Shown here in pieces: positions 21,220 to 27,431 of a stretch of DNA of 54,058 nt. This DNA comes from a virus. The position numbers and the translations under genes are program-made. Within the stretch, counting starts at the first letter, position 1, and each line of letters starts with the position of its first letter. The notes beneath the pieces are model-generated. The model worked only from the letters and a program-made list of their open reading frames with translations. It ran no database searches and was not told the DNA's origin. The stretch spans positions 1 through 54,058 of IMG/VR virus record IMGVR_UViG_3300031776_000001. One strand, given 5' to 3'.

Positions 21220-21699
21220 ATGGTGCAGATCCATGGTCTCGAAATCGAAATCTTCGACGGCGCAGAAGAGAAGGGGGCCAAGATGGCAGGACACCAGGTC
21301 AGCGCAGTGATCCGGCAAGTGGTGGGCAAGCCCCAGCCCCAGCGCAAGGCGGTGGCTGAGTTCGGTGCCGCCAGCGACGTCACCGCTCTCCGCGACATGA
21401 TTGCAGCCTGGCTGGAGCAGCTCCAGAGCGACCTCTATGCACCCCTGGCTCAGCAGACAGGCAAGATGCCCCGCTGGTTCGCTGAGCATGATGCTCAGCA
21501 GATGCTCGACGGGAAGTGGGTTCAGATCGGGTGGCTCAACTCCCGTTCCCACACCATCACCACCCAAGCTCAGGGGCGCGTCATCGACTGGATCCAGGGA
21601 GCCATCGTCTTCTATGACCCGGAGCAGGACACCATCTACTACCCCATCTTCCTGGTCGCCGAGATCCGCCGTCGGCGCGCTCCCCGCGGAGCCCGCTAG
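21220..21699 (+). CDS. Hypothetical protein downstream of UTR element A
   Basis: A 159-residue protein (MVQIHGLEIEIFDGAEEKGA ...). The N-terminal half is charged and mixed; the C-terminal half (GWLNSRSHTITTQAQGRVIDWIQGAIVFYDPEQDTIYYPIFLVAEIRRRR) reads as a small beta-rich domain. The start is set by AAAGGAGGGAACCG. No family recognised. Its translation is likely governed by the structured element just upstream. Confidence 0.72.
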   Translation: MVQIHGLEIEIFDGAEEKGAKMAGHQVSAVIRQVVGKPQPQRKAVAEFGAASDVTALRDMIAAWLEQLQSDLYAPLAQQTGKMPRWFAEHDAQQMLDGKWVQIGWLNSRSHTITTQAQGRVIDWIQGAIVFYDPEQDTIYYPIFLVAEIRRRRAPRGAR

Positions 21700-21706
21700 C
21701 CCAAGA

Positions 21707-21798
21707 CTCCTTCCCCAGCGGCTGGGGGCAGCCAATCGGCTCCCCCAGCGTCGAATGGTGTGGCAACAGGGCCACATCAGGGAGACTGGAAAGGAGGG
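21707..21798 (+). promoter_or_regulatory. Repeated structured 5'-UTR element, copy B
   Basis: The pyrimidine tract CTCCTT (21707-21712) precedes CCCCAGC. Stem 1 is GCTGGGGG/CCCCCAGC (21721-21749), the linker GTCGAATGG is identical to copy A, stem 2 is TGTGGC/GCCACA (21759-21776), and stem 3 is TCAG-GGAGA-CTGG (21777-21789, one G-T pair). The ribosome site AAAGGAGGG (21790-21798) can pair with CTCCTT of the tract. Stems 1 and 2 share no sequence with copy A yet pair fully. Confidence 0.7.
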
Positions 21799-21803
21799 CA
21801 ACC

Positions 21804-22184
21804 ATGACTCGACGATTGCGCCAGCAAGCAGCGCTGGAGCGCTCACTCGGCACCATGATCACCCAGGCACTCTGGGGCAAGCCCACGACACGACGCAACG
21901 CCGACTCCCGCAAGCGAGTGGCCAAGATCATCCAGGCAGAGCTGGTTGCGCAAGCTCTCCCCATCGTGGGGAGCCAGGAGCTGGCTCAGCAGGTTGCCTA
22001 CCTCGCTTGCCAAGATCCCGCCGCGATGGTGCAGGTCTTCCTCGGCGATGCCGACACCATCAAGCGGCTGGCAGAGAAGGCTGCCACCATGCCGGAGCCT
22101 CCCCAGTCACCGACTCTCGAGGAGCTGATCCCGGTAGCCGAAGAGGCGATGCAGATAGTGCGGAGTCTCTTGGCAACACGATGA
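21804..22184 (+). CDS. Hypothetical helical protein downstream of UTR element B
   Basis: A 126-residue, nearly all-helical protein starting MTRRLRQQAALERSLGTMITQALWG. The first 45 residues are basic. The centre (ELVAQALPIVGSQELAQQVAYLACQDPAAMVQVFLGD) has repeated Ala/Leu helices. A proline hinge (MPEPPQSPT) separates a final helix. AAAGGAGGG precedes the ATG. No family recognised. Confidence 0.7.
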   Translation: MTRRLRQQAALERSLGTMITQALWGKPTTRRNADSRKRVAKIIQAELVAQALPIVGSQELAQQVAYLACQDPAAMVQVFLGDADTIKRLAEKAATMPEPPQSPTLEELIPVAEEAMQIVRSLLATR

Positions 22185-22197
22185 AAGGAGGGCACCC

Positions 22198-22602
22198 ATG
22201 AAGCGGCTCTACAGCCTCGAGAAGGAACTGGCCAAGATCCTGGATCCCCGGCCACCGCGTCCACGCCGCCAGCCACTCTCCCCTGAGGCTATCCGCTCCA
22301 TCGCAGTCCAGGGCTGCCTCGAGTACCTGGCTGACATGACAGAGTCCCGCGAGGGCGCTGAGGCCCAGCGGCTCCTGGCTGAACTCGAGGCGCTCCCCGT
22401 GAACCGACTCGGCGACTCCATCCTCACCTCGATGGAGAACCTGCTGATCAACAAGCACCGCCGCGGCGGCCTGATCTTCCAGACACTGCGCCAGCGCGCA
22501 CCGGAGCGCCTGGGCCGCGGCTATGCCATGTACCGGCTCCTCCAAGATCCGGACCTGGTGGTGGAGGAACTCTTCTGGGACTACCTCGACTACCAGCCCT
22601 GA
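22198..22602 (+). CDS. Hypothetical protein
   Basis: A 134-residue protein starting MKRLYSLEKELAKILDPRPP, with AAAGGAGG upstream in the 13-base gap after the preceding gene and no structured element. A proline-rich segment (DPRPPRPRRQPLSPE) is followed by helices ending LFWDYLDYQP. No recognised domain. The gene before and the UTR element after it (copy C) frame it as part of the same operon. Confidence 0.7.
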   Translation: MKRLYSLEKELAKILDPRPPRPRRQPLSPEAIRSIAVQGCLEYLADMTESREGAEAQRLLAELEALPVNRLGDSILTSMENLLINKHRRGGLIFQTLRQRAPERLGRGYAMYRLLQDPDLVVEELFWDYLDYQP

Positions 22603-22619
22603 CGCTTACCCATTCCCCT

Positions 22620-22706
22620 CCCCTTCCCCAGCGGCGGTGGGTGCCCCAGTGGGCACCTGCCGCGCCGACTGGCACCAGTGCGGTGCCAGGGAGACTGGAA
22701 AGGGGG
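22620..22706 (+). promoter_or_regulatory. Repeated structured 5'-UTR element, copy C (orphan)
   Basis: The tract CCCCTT (22620-22625) precedes CCCCAGC. Stem 1 is GGTGCCC-CAGT-GGGCACC (22640-22657) with outer GCGGC/GCCGC pairs. The linker is GCCGACTGG, stem 2 TGGCACC/GGTGCCA (22670-22688) and stem 3 CCAG-GGAGA-CTGG (22686-22698). The ribosome-site-like AAAGGGGG (22699-22706) can pair with the tract; both have changed together relative to copies A and B. Stems 2 and 3 share three bases, so they compete. No start codon lies at normal distance; the next gene begins 62 bases further with its own AAAGGAGG. Confidence 0.65.
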
Positions 22707-22768
22707 TCACGCGGATACCACTGGCTGTCCACCAGCGCAGGCGCGGCGAGTCACTGAAAGGAGGTCAC

Positions 22769-23011
22769 ATGAGCATCGATCCCGTTGCCCTCATCGAGTT
22801 CCTCGAGGATGCCCTGAAGGGTGTCCATGAGGAGTCAGCCCGCCACTGGATCCGCGCCGCCATCCAGCACCTGGCGGAGGGATCCCAGCCACGGTGGGTG
22901 GCAGCCGCCGCTGCCTGCCTCCACGAGGCAGCGCGCTGCACCACCCACCCCAGCTACCGGAACTGGTTGCGGTCCATGGCAGCTCATCTCGAGAAGGAGG
23001 TCTGGTCATGA
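22769..23011 (+). CDS. Hypothetical helical protein
   Basis: An 80-residue protein starting MSIDPVALIEFLEDALKGVH, set by AAAGGAGGTCAC upstream. It consists of three or four helices with regularly spaced alanines and aromatic residues (WVAAAAACLHEAARC ... YRNWLRSMAAHLEKE), like a small helical bundle. The stop overlaps the next start. It follows the orphan UTR element C by about 60 bases. No family recognised. Confidence 0.68.
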   Translation: MSIDPVALIEFLEDALKGVHEESARHWIRAAIQHLAEGSQPRWVAAAAACLHEAARCTTHPSYRNWLRSMAAHLEKEVWS

Positions 23012-23430
23012 AGGATCCACGCTACACGATTGATCGCCTCTCCCGCAACGACAAGGTGGTGGTGAAGGGCCTCGACTCCCTGGCCCTGCACCTGGCTGAC
23101 CTCGAGATCCTGATGAAGGACCTCGAGCTCCCCCTGGCTCAGGAGTACGGCTCCCAGACGGCGTACCTCCTCAACTACCTGCGCCTGGCACTGGAGGCCG
23201 AGGTCCAGGCAGCCAAGATCCTCGAGAAGGTCTCCTCGGCTGCCGACACCCCCGACACCCGGATTGCCCTCCAGGCCCTCCGCCGCTGCTCCGAGGCCAT
23301 CCGGATCCTGGCCTACCGGCGCCTGGAGTGCCTGTGGGAGGTCCTGGCGCTCCGCGAGGGCAGCCGCGACGAAGCAGATCTCGCCAAGCAGCTCATCGAC
23401 GAGTTGCACCTGAGCCCGGCGATTCACTGA
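23008..23430 (+). CDS. Hypothetical four-helix-like protein
   Basis: A 140-residue protein starting MKDPRYTIDRLSRNDKVVVK, coupled to the upstream gene by an ATGA overlap with GAGAAGGAGG as ribosome site. The sequence is an alternation of long amphipathic helices (LALHLADLEILMKDLELPLA, YLLNYLRLALEAEVQAAKIL, CSEAIRILAYRRLECLWEVL). Ferritin-like metal ligands are not evident. No family recognised. Confidence 0.7.
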   Translation: MKDPRYTIDRLSRNDKVVVKGLDSLALHLADLEILMKDLELPLAQEYGSQTAYLLNYLRLALEAEVQAAKILEKVSSAADTPDTRIALQALRRCSEAIRILAYRRLECLWEVLALREGSRDEADLAKQLIDELHLSPAIH

Positions 23431-23448
23431 ACCGAAAGGAGGCATGTC

Positions 23449-23736
23449 ATGCAGCCCTGGGACGTCTTCGAGGTAGCCCGCCGCATCGTGAAGCGCCACC
23501 TCGACACCGATGACCTCGACTTCGTCGCAGCTCAACTCATCGCCGAGTATGGTGCCCAGGTCCTCGACGAGAGCCAGGACTGGGGCCCACGAGTCCTGGC
23601 AGCCCAGGAAGAGGTGATCCGCTACGCCCAGAGCCACGCCTACTACGCTCCCTGGGACCCCTATGACGAGGCGGACTGGGCCTGCCTCGAGGAGTGGATC
23701 CTCGAGACGCTCCCGAAGGGAGGTGAAAGCCGCTAA
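23449..23736 (+). CDS. Hypothetical acidic protein
   Basis: A 95-residue acidic protein starting MQPWDVFEVARRIVKRHLDT, with GAAAGGAGG seven bases upstream. It is rich in Asp/Glu and aromatic residues (YYAPWDPYDEADWACLEEWIL), a composition often seen in DNA-mimic or protein-inhibitor phage products, though nothing specific supports that role. It is followed by a 13-bp hairpin before the next gene. Confidence 0.68.
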   Translation: MQPWDVFEVARRIVKRHLDTDDLDFVAAQLIAEYGAQVLDESQDWGPRVLAAQEEVIRYAQSHAYYAPWDPYDEADWACLEEWILETLPKGGESR

Positions 23737-23754
23737 GCGTCTCACCCCTGCACT

Positions 23755-23786
23755 GGCCCCGGTAGGGCACCCACCCTACCGGGGCC
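23755..23786 (+). terminator. Strong intercistronic hairpin
   Basis: GGCCCCGGTAGGG (23755-23767) and CCCTACCGGGGCC (23774-23786) pair perfectly over 13 bases around the loop CACCCA. No U-run follows on either strand, so it may be a processing or stability element, or an operator, instead of a classical terminator. It lies 19 bases after one stop and 47 bases before the next ATG. Confidence 0.5.
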
Positions 23787-23833
23787 CGCCACCCCGGCGC
23801 TGAGGCCAAACTGATCACGAAAGGAGGACCGTC

Positions 23834-24325
23834 ATGACTGCCAAGGAACTGGCTCAAAGCATCCGCGAGCTCCACCACCTGGTGCCGAAGCTCCTGGTGG
23901 GGGAGATGACGCCAGAGGAGTTCTGGAGCCGAGTCGAGGCCTGGTTTGAGCAGGTGTCAGCCGAGTCCAGTGCCCTCGCCGCCTACCTGCCTGGTGAGGG
24001 CACCATCCAGCAGGCTCTGGCTGCCCTGCGCGAGGGGATTCGCTGGGATCTGGAGCTCAACCGCACCCTGTTTCCAGTGCTCCAGGGGCGAGAGTCCGAG
24101 GACATCCTCATCCACCACGCCGTCTCCATCTTCGGGATCATGAGTGCTGAGATCCTGGACCGCCTCTTCAGCCGCCTCGCGGTGTGGGCAGAGCTCTTGG
24201 GCATCCTCGATGGCTCCATCGAGTTCCCTGAGGAGACCTACCTCACCTACCGGGAGCTCCGGGCCATGATCCAGGCCCACCCCTTTGCCGAGTACAGCTT
24301 CGACGTCGAGGACCTCGATGCCTGA
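23834..24325 (+). CDS. Hypothetical protein
   Basis: A 163-residue acidic, helical protein starting MTAKELAQSIRELHHLVPKL, set by GAAAGGAGG. The centre contains AVSIFGIMSAEILDRLFSRLAVWAELLGIL, a hydrophobic helix pair that may form the dimer core, and the tail is acidic (YSFDVEDLDA). No motif recognised. It is the first gene after the 13-bp hairpin, so may be separately regulated. Confidence 0.7.
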   Translation: MTAKELAQSIRELHHLVPKLLVGEMTPEEFWSRVEAWFEQVSAESSALAAYLPGEGTIQQALAALREGIRWDLELNRTLFPVLQGRESEDILIHHAVSIFGIMSAEILDRLFSRLAVWAELLGILDGSIEFPEETYLTYRELRAMIQAHPFAEYSFDVEDLDA

Positions 24326-24339
24326 GGAGGGTGAGCACC

Positions 24340-24708
24340 ATGAAGACAGTGGCCTTTCTCGAGAGCCTGGATGTCGCCTTCCGCGCCGAACCCGTCGCCA
24401 TCACCACCTACCACCAGGGTGAGGGCACCACGGCGCGCTACCGCTTCCTGGTGGAGGCCCGGCCCGCCAGCCACCACGGCAACGGCATCCGTGGGGTGCT
24501 CTCCATGGTGGCCCGGCGCGAGGCGGGTGTCTCCTTTGCCTGGGAAGAGGTGCGCTGGACCGATGGAGCCCCACTCTCCGAGCCCGAGTCGCAACTGGCA
24601 CTGGATCTCCTGCTCCGCCACGTGGCGGCCCAGCTCCTCTACCAGCACGCCTACTTCGCCTTGAAGGCTGGTGACCTCCAGGTCATGGAGGAGCGCCTCG
24701 ATGCCTGA
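24340..24708 (+). CDS. Hypothetical protein
   Basis: A 122-residue protein starting MKTVAFLESLDVAFRAEPVA. The ATG at 24340 is preferred to the in-frame GTG at 24331, because GAGGAGGG lies about eight bases before the ATG but touches the GTG. The first half is beta-like (VAITTYHQGEGTTARYRFLVEARP), the second helical. Its stop overlaps the start of the next gene by eight bases. No family recognised. Confidence 0.68.
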   Translation: MKTVAFLESLDVAFRAEPVAITTYHQGEGTTARYRFLVEARPASHHGNGIRGVLSMVARREAGVSFAWEEVRWTDGAPLSEPESQLALDLLLRHVAAQLLYQHAYFALKAGDLQVMEERLDA

Positions 24709-25171
24709 GCTGGTCCGCTTCGGTAAGCGAATTCCTGTCTGGTTGGACGCCACCGTCGCCGAGGAGCTGCAGCGGATCTTGCTCCCGGGCACCCACCCTG
24801 CCACCATGCTCCGTCTCCTCATCCGCGCTGCCCTGCATGAGCTCCGCGAGGCCCAGCTCTCTCCAGGGGTGCGGTCCCTGGCCTCGCTCTGCTGGGCTGC
24901 AGTGGCTGCCCGGCGACGGAGGCCAGCCATCATCGAGGTCCTGCCCCGCCTCGTCGATGAGCACCTGGAGGCTCTGGGTGCGAGTTACGCCACCCGCGCC
25001 AAGGTCTATGCCCTGCTGCTGCCGCTGTCTCCATTGCAGCGCCTAGCCCTCCTCGTCGAGGGAGCCCACCAGGCGCGCCAGGCGCTGGCCCCCAGGGCAC
25101 CGGTGCCAGCCGCCACTGGTGGGCCGCAAGACAAACCAGAACCGGATCAGGAAGGAGGTCACGATGGGTAA
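24701..25171 (+). CDS. Possible ribbon-helix-helix protein with helical extension
   Basis: A 156-residue protein. Residues 1-45 (FGKRIPVWLDATVAEELQRILLP ... PATMLRLLIRAALHELRE) fit a beta strand followed by two helices, the ribbon-helix-helix DNA-binding plan. The rest is helical with an Ala/Arg-rich centre and a Pro/Gly-rich tail that overlaps the next gene. It could be a transcription regulator of the operon. The resemblance is by pattern only. Confidence 0.5.
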   Translation: MPELVRFGKRIPVWLDATVAEELQRILLPGTHPATMLRLLIRAALHELREAQLSPGVRSLASLCWAAVAARRRRPAIIEVLPRLVDEHLEALGASYATRAKVYALLLPLSPLQRLALLVEGAHQARQALAPRAPVPAATGGPQDKPEPDQEGGHDG

Positions 25172-25682
25172 ACTCGCCAAGTTCCATGAGCATGGGCTCC
25201 CGGACCAGGTGGACTGGGAGGCGGTGCGCACCACCGTCCTCCAGTGCCTCGGAGCTCAGCCACCCTATCCACCGGAGCACTTCTGGGCCATCGACCCCAG
25301 TGGCGCGGTGCGGGGGGCCTGGGTGGGTGACGAGGAGTCGGTGACCATCCCCTTCCGCGAGCTGGGCAAGCTCTACCAGGCGGTGCTGGTCCACTCCCAC
25401 CCACCCGGCTGCCCACCCACGGTGGACGATGCCTACCTCGGCGTCATGGCTGCCTCGCCGCTCCTCGTCATCATCGAGGGAGAGACAGCCCACCTCGTCA
25501 CTGTCTGGCATGACCGGTCTCCTGGCTACATGGCCGCGCTCCTCTGGGATGCACCAGATCTCACCACCGGGCTCAACCTGGTCAGGGGCAACTGGACCAG
25601 GTCCAACCTGGCAGGCCTCGGCGAGGCCATCCAGCACCTGGCAGCGCGTTGGCAGCAGTTCCTGGCGAGTCTGGAGGGCTGA
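25164..25682 (+). CDS. JAMM/MPN-like metalloprotein
   Basis: A 172-residue protein starting MGKLAKFHEHGLPDQVDWEA, with AAGGAGG upstream. The segment LVHSHPPGCPPTVDD (H77, H79, T86, D89) resembles the JAMM zinc signature H-x-H-P ... S/T-x-x-D, and the preceding strand (YQAVLVHSH) and following helix-strand (AYLGVMAASPLLVIIEG) match the JAB/MPN fold used by deubiquitinase-like peptidases and RadC. A catalytic Glu could be supplied by the FRELG segment. Phage proteins of this fold occur in tail assembly, but this gene lies in an operon of small early-type genes, so its target is unclear. Confidence 0.55.
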   Translation: MGKLAKFHEHGLPDQVDWEAVRTTVLQCLGAQPPYPPEHFWAIDPSGAVRGAWVGDEESVTIPFRELGKLYQAVLVHSHPPGCPPTVDDAYLGVMAASPLLVIIEGETAHLVTVWHDRSPGYMAALLWDAPDLTTGLNLVRGNWTRSNLAGLGEAIQHLAARWQQFLASLEG

Positions 25683-25683
25683 C

Positions 25684-26172
25684 ATGTACCTCTGTGGTCG
25701 CTGTCACGGCACAGGGCTCCACCAGGGCCACCCCTGCCCCGTCTGCGCAGGCTGGGGCGTCTTGCCCGGCATCCACGCCACCTGCACCCGTTGCGGTGGC
25801 AAGGGTTCCGATGCCCGGGGCTACACCTGCCACCTCTGCTACGGCAAGGGGTGGGTGGCCTCGACGGTCCAGTACCAGGAACCACCGGTCACCCGGATCC
25901 CGGTAGCCACCCTGGCTGCCGTCTGGCTCTCCGCCAGGTCTGGCCAGCCCTCCCCCGTAGGGGAGCGCGCCACTGGCCTCGCTGCGGGGATCCTCCTCGC
26001 CCTGCAGCAGCATCGCGAGGACAATCACCTCGACGTGGGAGTGCAGATCCGGCAGCTCCTGCGCGAGGGTGGCTGGATCCTCATCGCCCCGGATGGGCTC
26101 TGGCACCTGGTGGAGGGGAAAATCCCCACCCGTATCCTGATGTTCCCGGCTCTCGGTTCGCGAGGTTCGTGA
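25684..26172 (+). CDS. DnaJ-type zinc-finger protein without J domain
   Basis: The 162 residues start with four C-x-x-C-x-G-x-G-type units (CGRCHGTG, CPVCAGWG, CTRCGGKG, CHLCYGKG; residues 4-58), the cysteine-rich zinc-binding module of DnaJ/Hsp40. No J domain or peptide-binding domain is present. The C-terminal 100 residues are unrecognised and include a helical stretch with Leu-rich ends. Phages use such isolated modules for protein or RNA binding, but the role is unknown. It starts one base after the upstream stop. Confidence 0.72.
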   Translation: MYLCGRCHGTGLHQGHPCPVCAGWGVLPGIHATCTRCGGKGSDARGYTCHLCYGKGWVASTVQYQEPPVTRIPVATLAAVWLSARSGQPSPVGERATGLAAGILLALQQHREDNHLDVGVQIRQLLREGGWILIAPDGLWHLVEGKIPTRILMFPALGSRGS

Positions 26173-26186
26173 AAGGAGGGAGAACC

Positions 26187-26453
26187 ATGGCTGCACCAGT
26201 GAGCACCTTCCCCCGCGTCCTGCGGGAGCTCCGCGAGAAGCATGACATGAGCCAGGCGCGCCTGGCCAAGGCTGTCGGCGTAGACCACTCCTACATCAGC
26301 CGCCTGGAATCTGGTCAGCGGCGCCCCAGCTACGACATCCTCTTGGCCATCTCGAGTGCCCTGGGTCTCAGCGCTGAGGAGCGGAAACTCCTCTTCGCCA
26401 GTGCCTGCTACCTCTTGCCAGAAGAAATCGAGTTGATCCTGCGCAAGCGCTAG
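26187..26453 (+). CDS. XRE-family helix-turn-helix regulator
   Basis: An 88-residue protein composed almost entirely of a lambda-repressor-like DNA-binding domain: LRELREKHDMSQARLAKAVGVDHSYISRLESGQRRPSYDILLAISSALGLSAEERKLLF (about residues 10-70). It has no dimerisation or RecA-cleavable domain. The ribosome site is AAAGGAGGG. It is a candidate repressor or activator for the operon promoter at 20457 or the leftward promoters. It alone is not evidence of lysogeny. Confidence 0.85.
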   Translation: MAAPVSTFPRVLRELREKHDMSQARLAKAVGVDHSYISRLESGQRRPSYDILLAISSALGLSAEERKLLFASACYLLPEEIELILRKR

Positions 26454-26469
26454 GAAAGGAGGACATCCC

Positions 26470-27027
26470 ATGCCCGTCGCAACCCTCACCCCCGACACGC
26501 TGGCCCCCTTCCTCCGCGAGGTCCGCTTCTCCTACGACGAGGAGTATGGCTGGGTGGCCGAGGTACCAGGCTACGAGGACCTCCTCTGCACAGCCGGGAG
26601 GACGCCGGAGGAGGCCCTGGCTGAGCTCGTCACCCTCATCGAGGCGGAGCTCCGCGAGGAGGAGGAGGAGGGGGAGACAGAGAGCCTCCAGCCCGTCGGC
26701 TTCTCCCTCGATCCCGGATTGCCCAGCCCCTTCGGGATCCCCTGGCGCTGGATCCTGCTCCCAGCCATCGTCCTCACCCTGCTCCTCCTCACCCTGGTGG
26801 TGCGCTCACAGCCCGCTGCGCCGGTGCCGACACCACCTGCCTCACCCACCCGGTGGTCAGCACCGGCACCAGCACCACCACCACTGCTCCTCACCCCCTA
26901 CCCCGGGAGCAGCCGGGAGCTGGAGCGGGAACTGGAGCTGGAGCGCCGCCTCCGCGAACTCGAAAGGCGCCAGGACCTGTGTGCCGACCCAGATCTGCCA
27001 CCGCACTTGCGAGACCGTTGCCGCTGA
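26470..27027 (+). CDS. HicB-like domain fused to a transmembrane segment
   Basis: The first 62 residues (FSYDEEYGWVAEVPGYEDLLCTAGRTPEEALAELVTLIEAEL) match the HicB antitoxin-like ribonuclease-H-fold domain. An acidic linker, a membrane span at about residues 94-112 (WILLPAIVLTLLLLTLVV), a proline-rich region and a C-terminal coiled coil (148-168, ELERELELERRLRELERR) follow. No HicA-like toxin is adjacent, so it is not an obvious toxin-antitoxin pair. A membrane-tethered HicB-like protein is unusual. It is the last gene of the operon, 20 bases before the terminator. Confidence 0.65.
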   Translation: MPVATLTPDTLAPFLREVRFSYDEEYGWVAEVPGYEDLLCTAGRTPEEALAELVTLIEAELREEEEEGETESLQPVGFSLDPGLPSPFGIPWRWILLPAIVLTLLLLTLVVRSQPAAPVPTPPASPTRWSAPAPAPPPLLLTPYPGSSRELERELELERRLRELERRQDLCADPDLPPHLRDRCR

Positions 27028-27046
27028 GCCGCTCCCAAAACGAAAA

Positions 27047-27071
27047 GGGGCCAGGCACGGAGCCTGGCCCC
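27047..27071. terminator. Bidirectional terminator between convergent operons
   Basis: GGGGCCAGGC (27047-27056) and GCCTGGCCCC (27062-27071) pair perfectly around ACGGA. On the minus strand the stem is followed by TTTTCGTTTT, a good U-rich tract for the leftward late operon; on the + strand the tail is only TGCTTC. It lies between two converging stop codons. Confidence 0.85.
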
Positions 27072-27088
27072 TGCTTCATGGTCCTGTC

Positions 27089-27430
27089 TCAGCGGCGGGA
27101 TCCCTCATCCAGTGGTGGGAACTCGATGACACCGAAACTCGCCGTCGGCCCCGTCGGTGGCTGATTATCCTGGTGGTCACCACGCTTCACGTAGCGCACC
27201 GTGAGGCTGGCAGCTGCCGCCAGAGCCAGCCCGGTGCCCAGCGTCTCCTGGATGGCATCCGGTGCCAGCTGCGTCACCATGGCCACCGCCATGCCGACTA
27301 CCAGTGCCACGAGGGGGGTGAAGCGCCCCTTGAGGGCCGGTACCACCTCGATGATGGTCTGGACCAGGAACACCACCAGGATCACCGCCTGGAAACCTCC
27401 CAAGAGGATCCCGCTGACGTCGAGATCCAT
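27089..27430 (-). CDS. Holin-like membrane protein
   Basis: A 113-residue protein with three hydrophobic segments (about residues 8-28, 36-56 and 62-82; AVILVVFLVQTIIEVVP, LVALVVGMAVAMVTQLA, LGTGLALAAAASLTV) and a soluble C-terminus rich in Gly/Pro. The size, three-span plan and position right behind the endolysin fit a class I type holin that opens the membrane for lysis. AAGGAGGTGAGC is a strong ribosome site, one base after the endolysin stop. It is the last gene of the late operon. Confidence 0.75.
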   Translation of the reverse strand: MDLDVSGILLGGFQAVILVVFLVQTIIEVVPALKGRFTPLVALVVGMAVAMVTQLAPDAIQETLGTGLALAAAASLTVRYVKRGDHQDNQPPTGPTASFGVIEFPPLDEGSRR

Positions 27431-27431
27431 G

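Noticed and set aside
26187-26453. Lysogeny repressor
   Set aside because: A lone small XRE protein, without integrase, attachment site or Cro-like partner, does not show a temperate life cycle.
26470-27027. HicAB toxin-antitoxin pair
   Set aside because: No HicA-like partner is found on either side.
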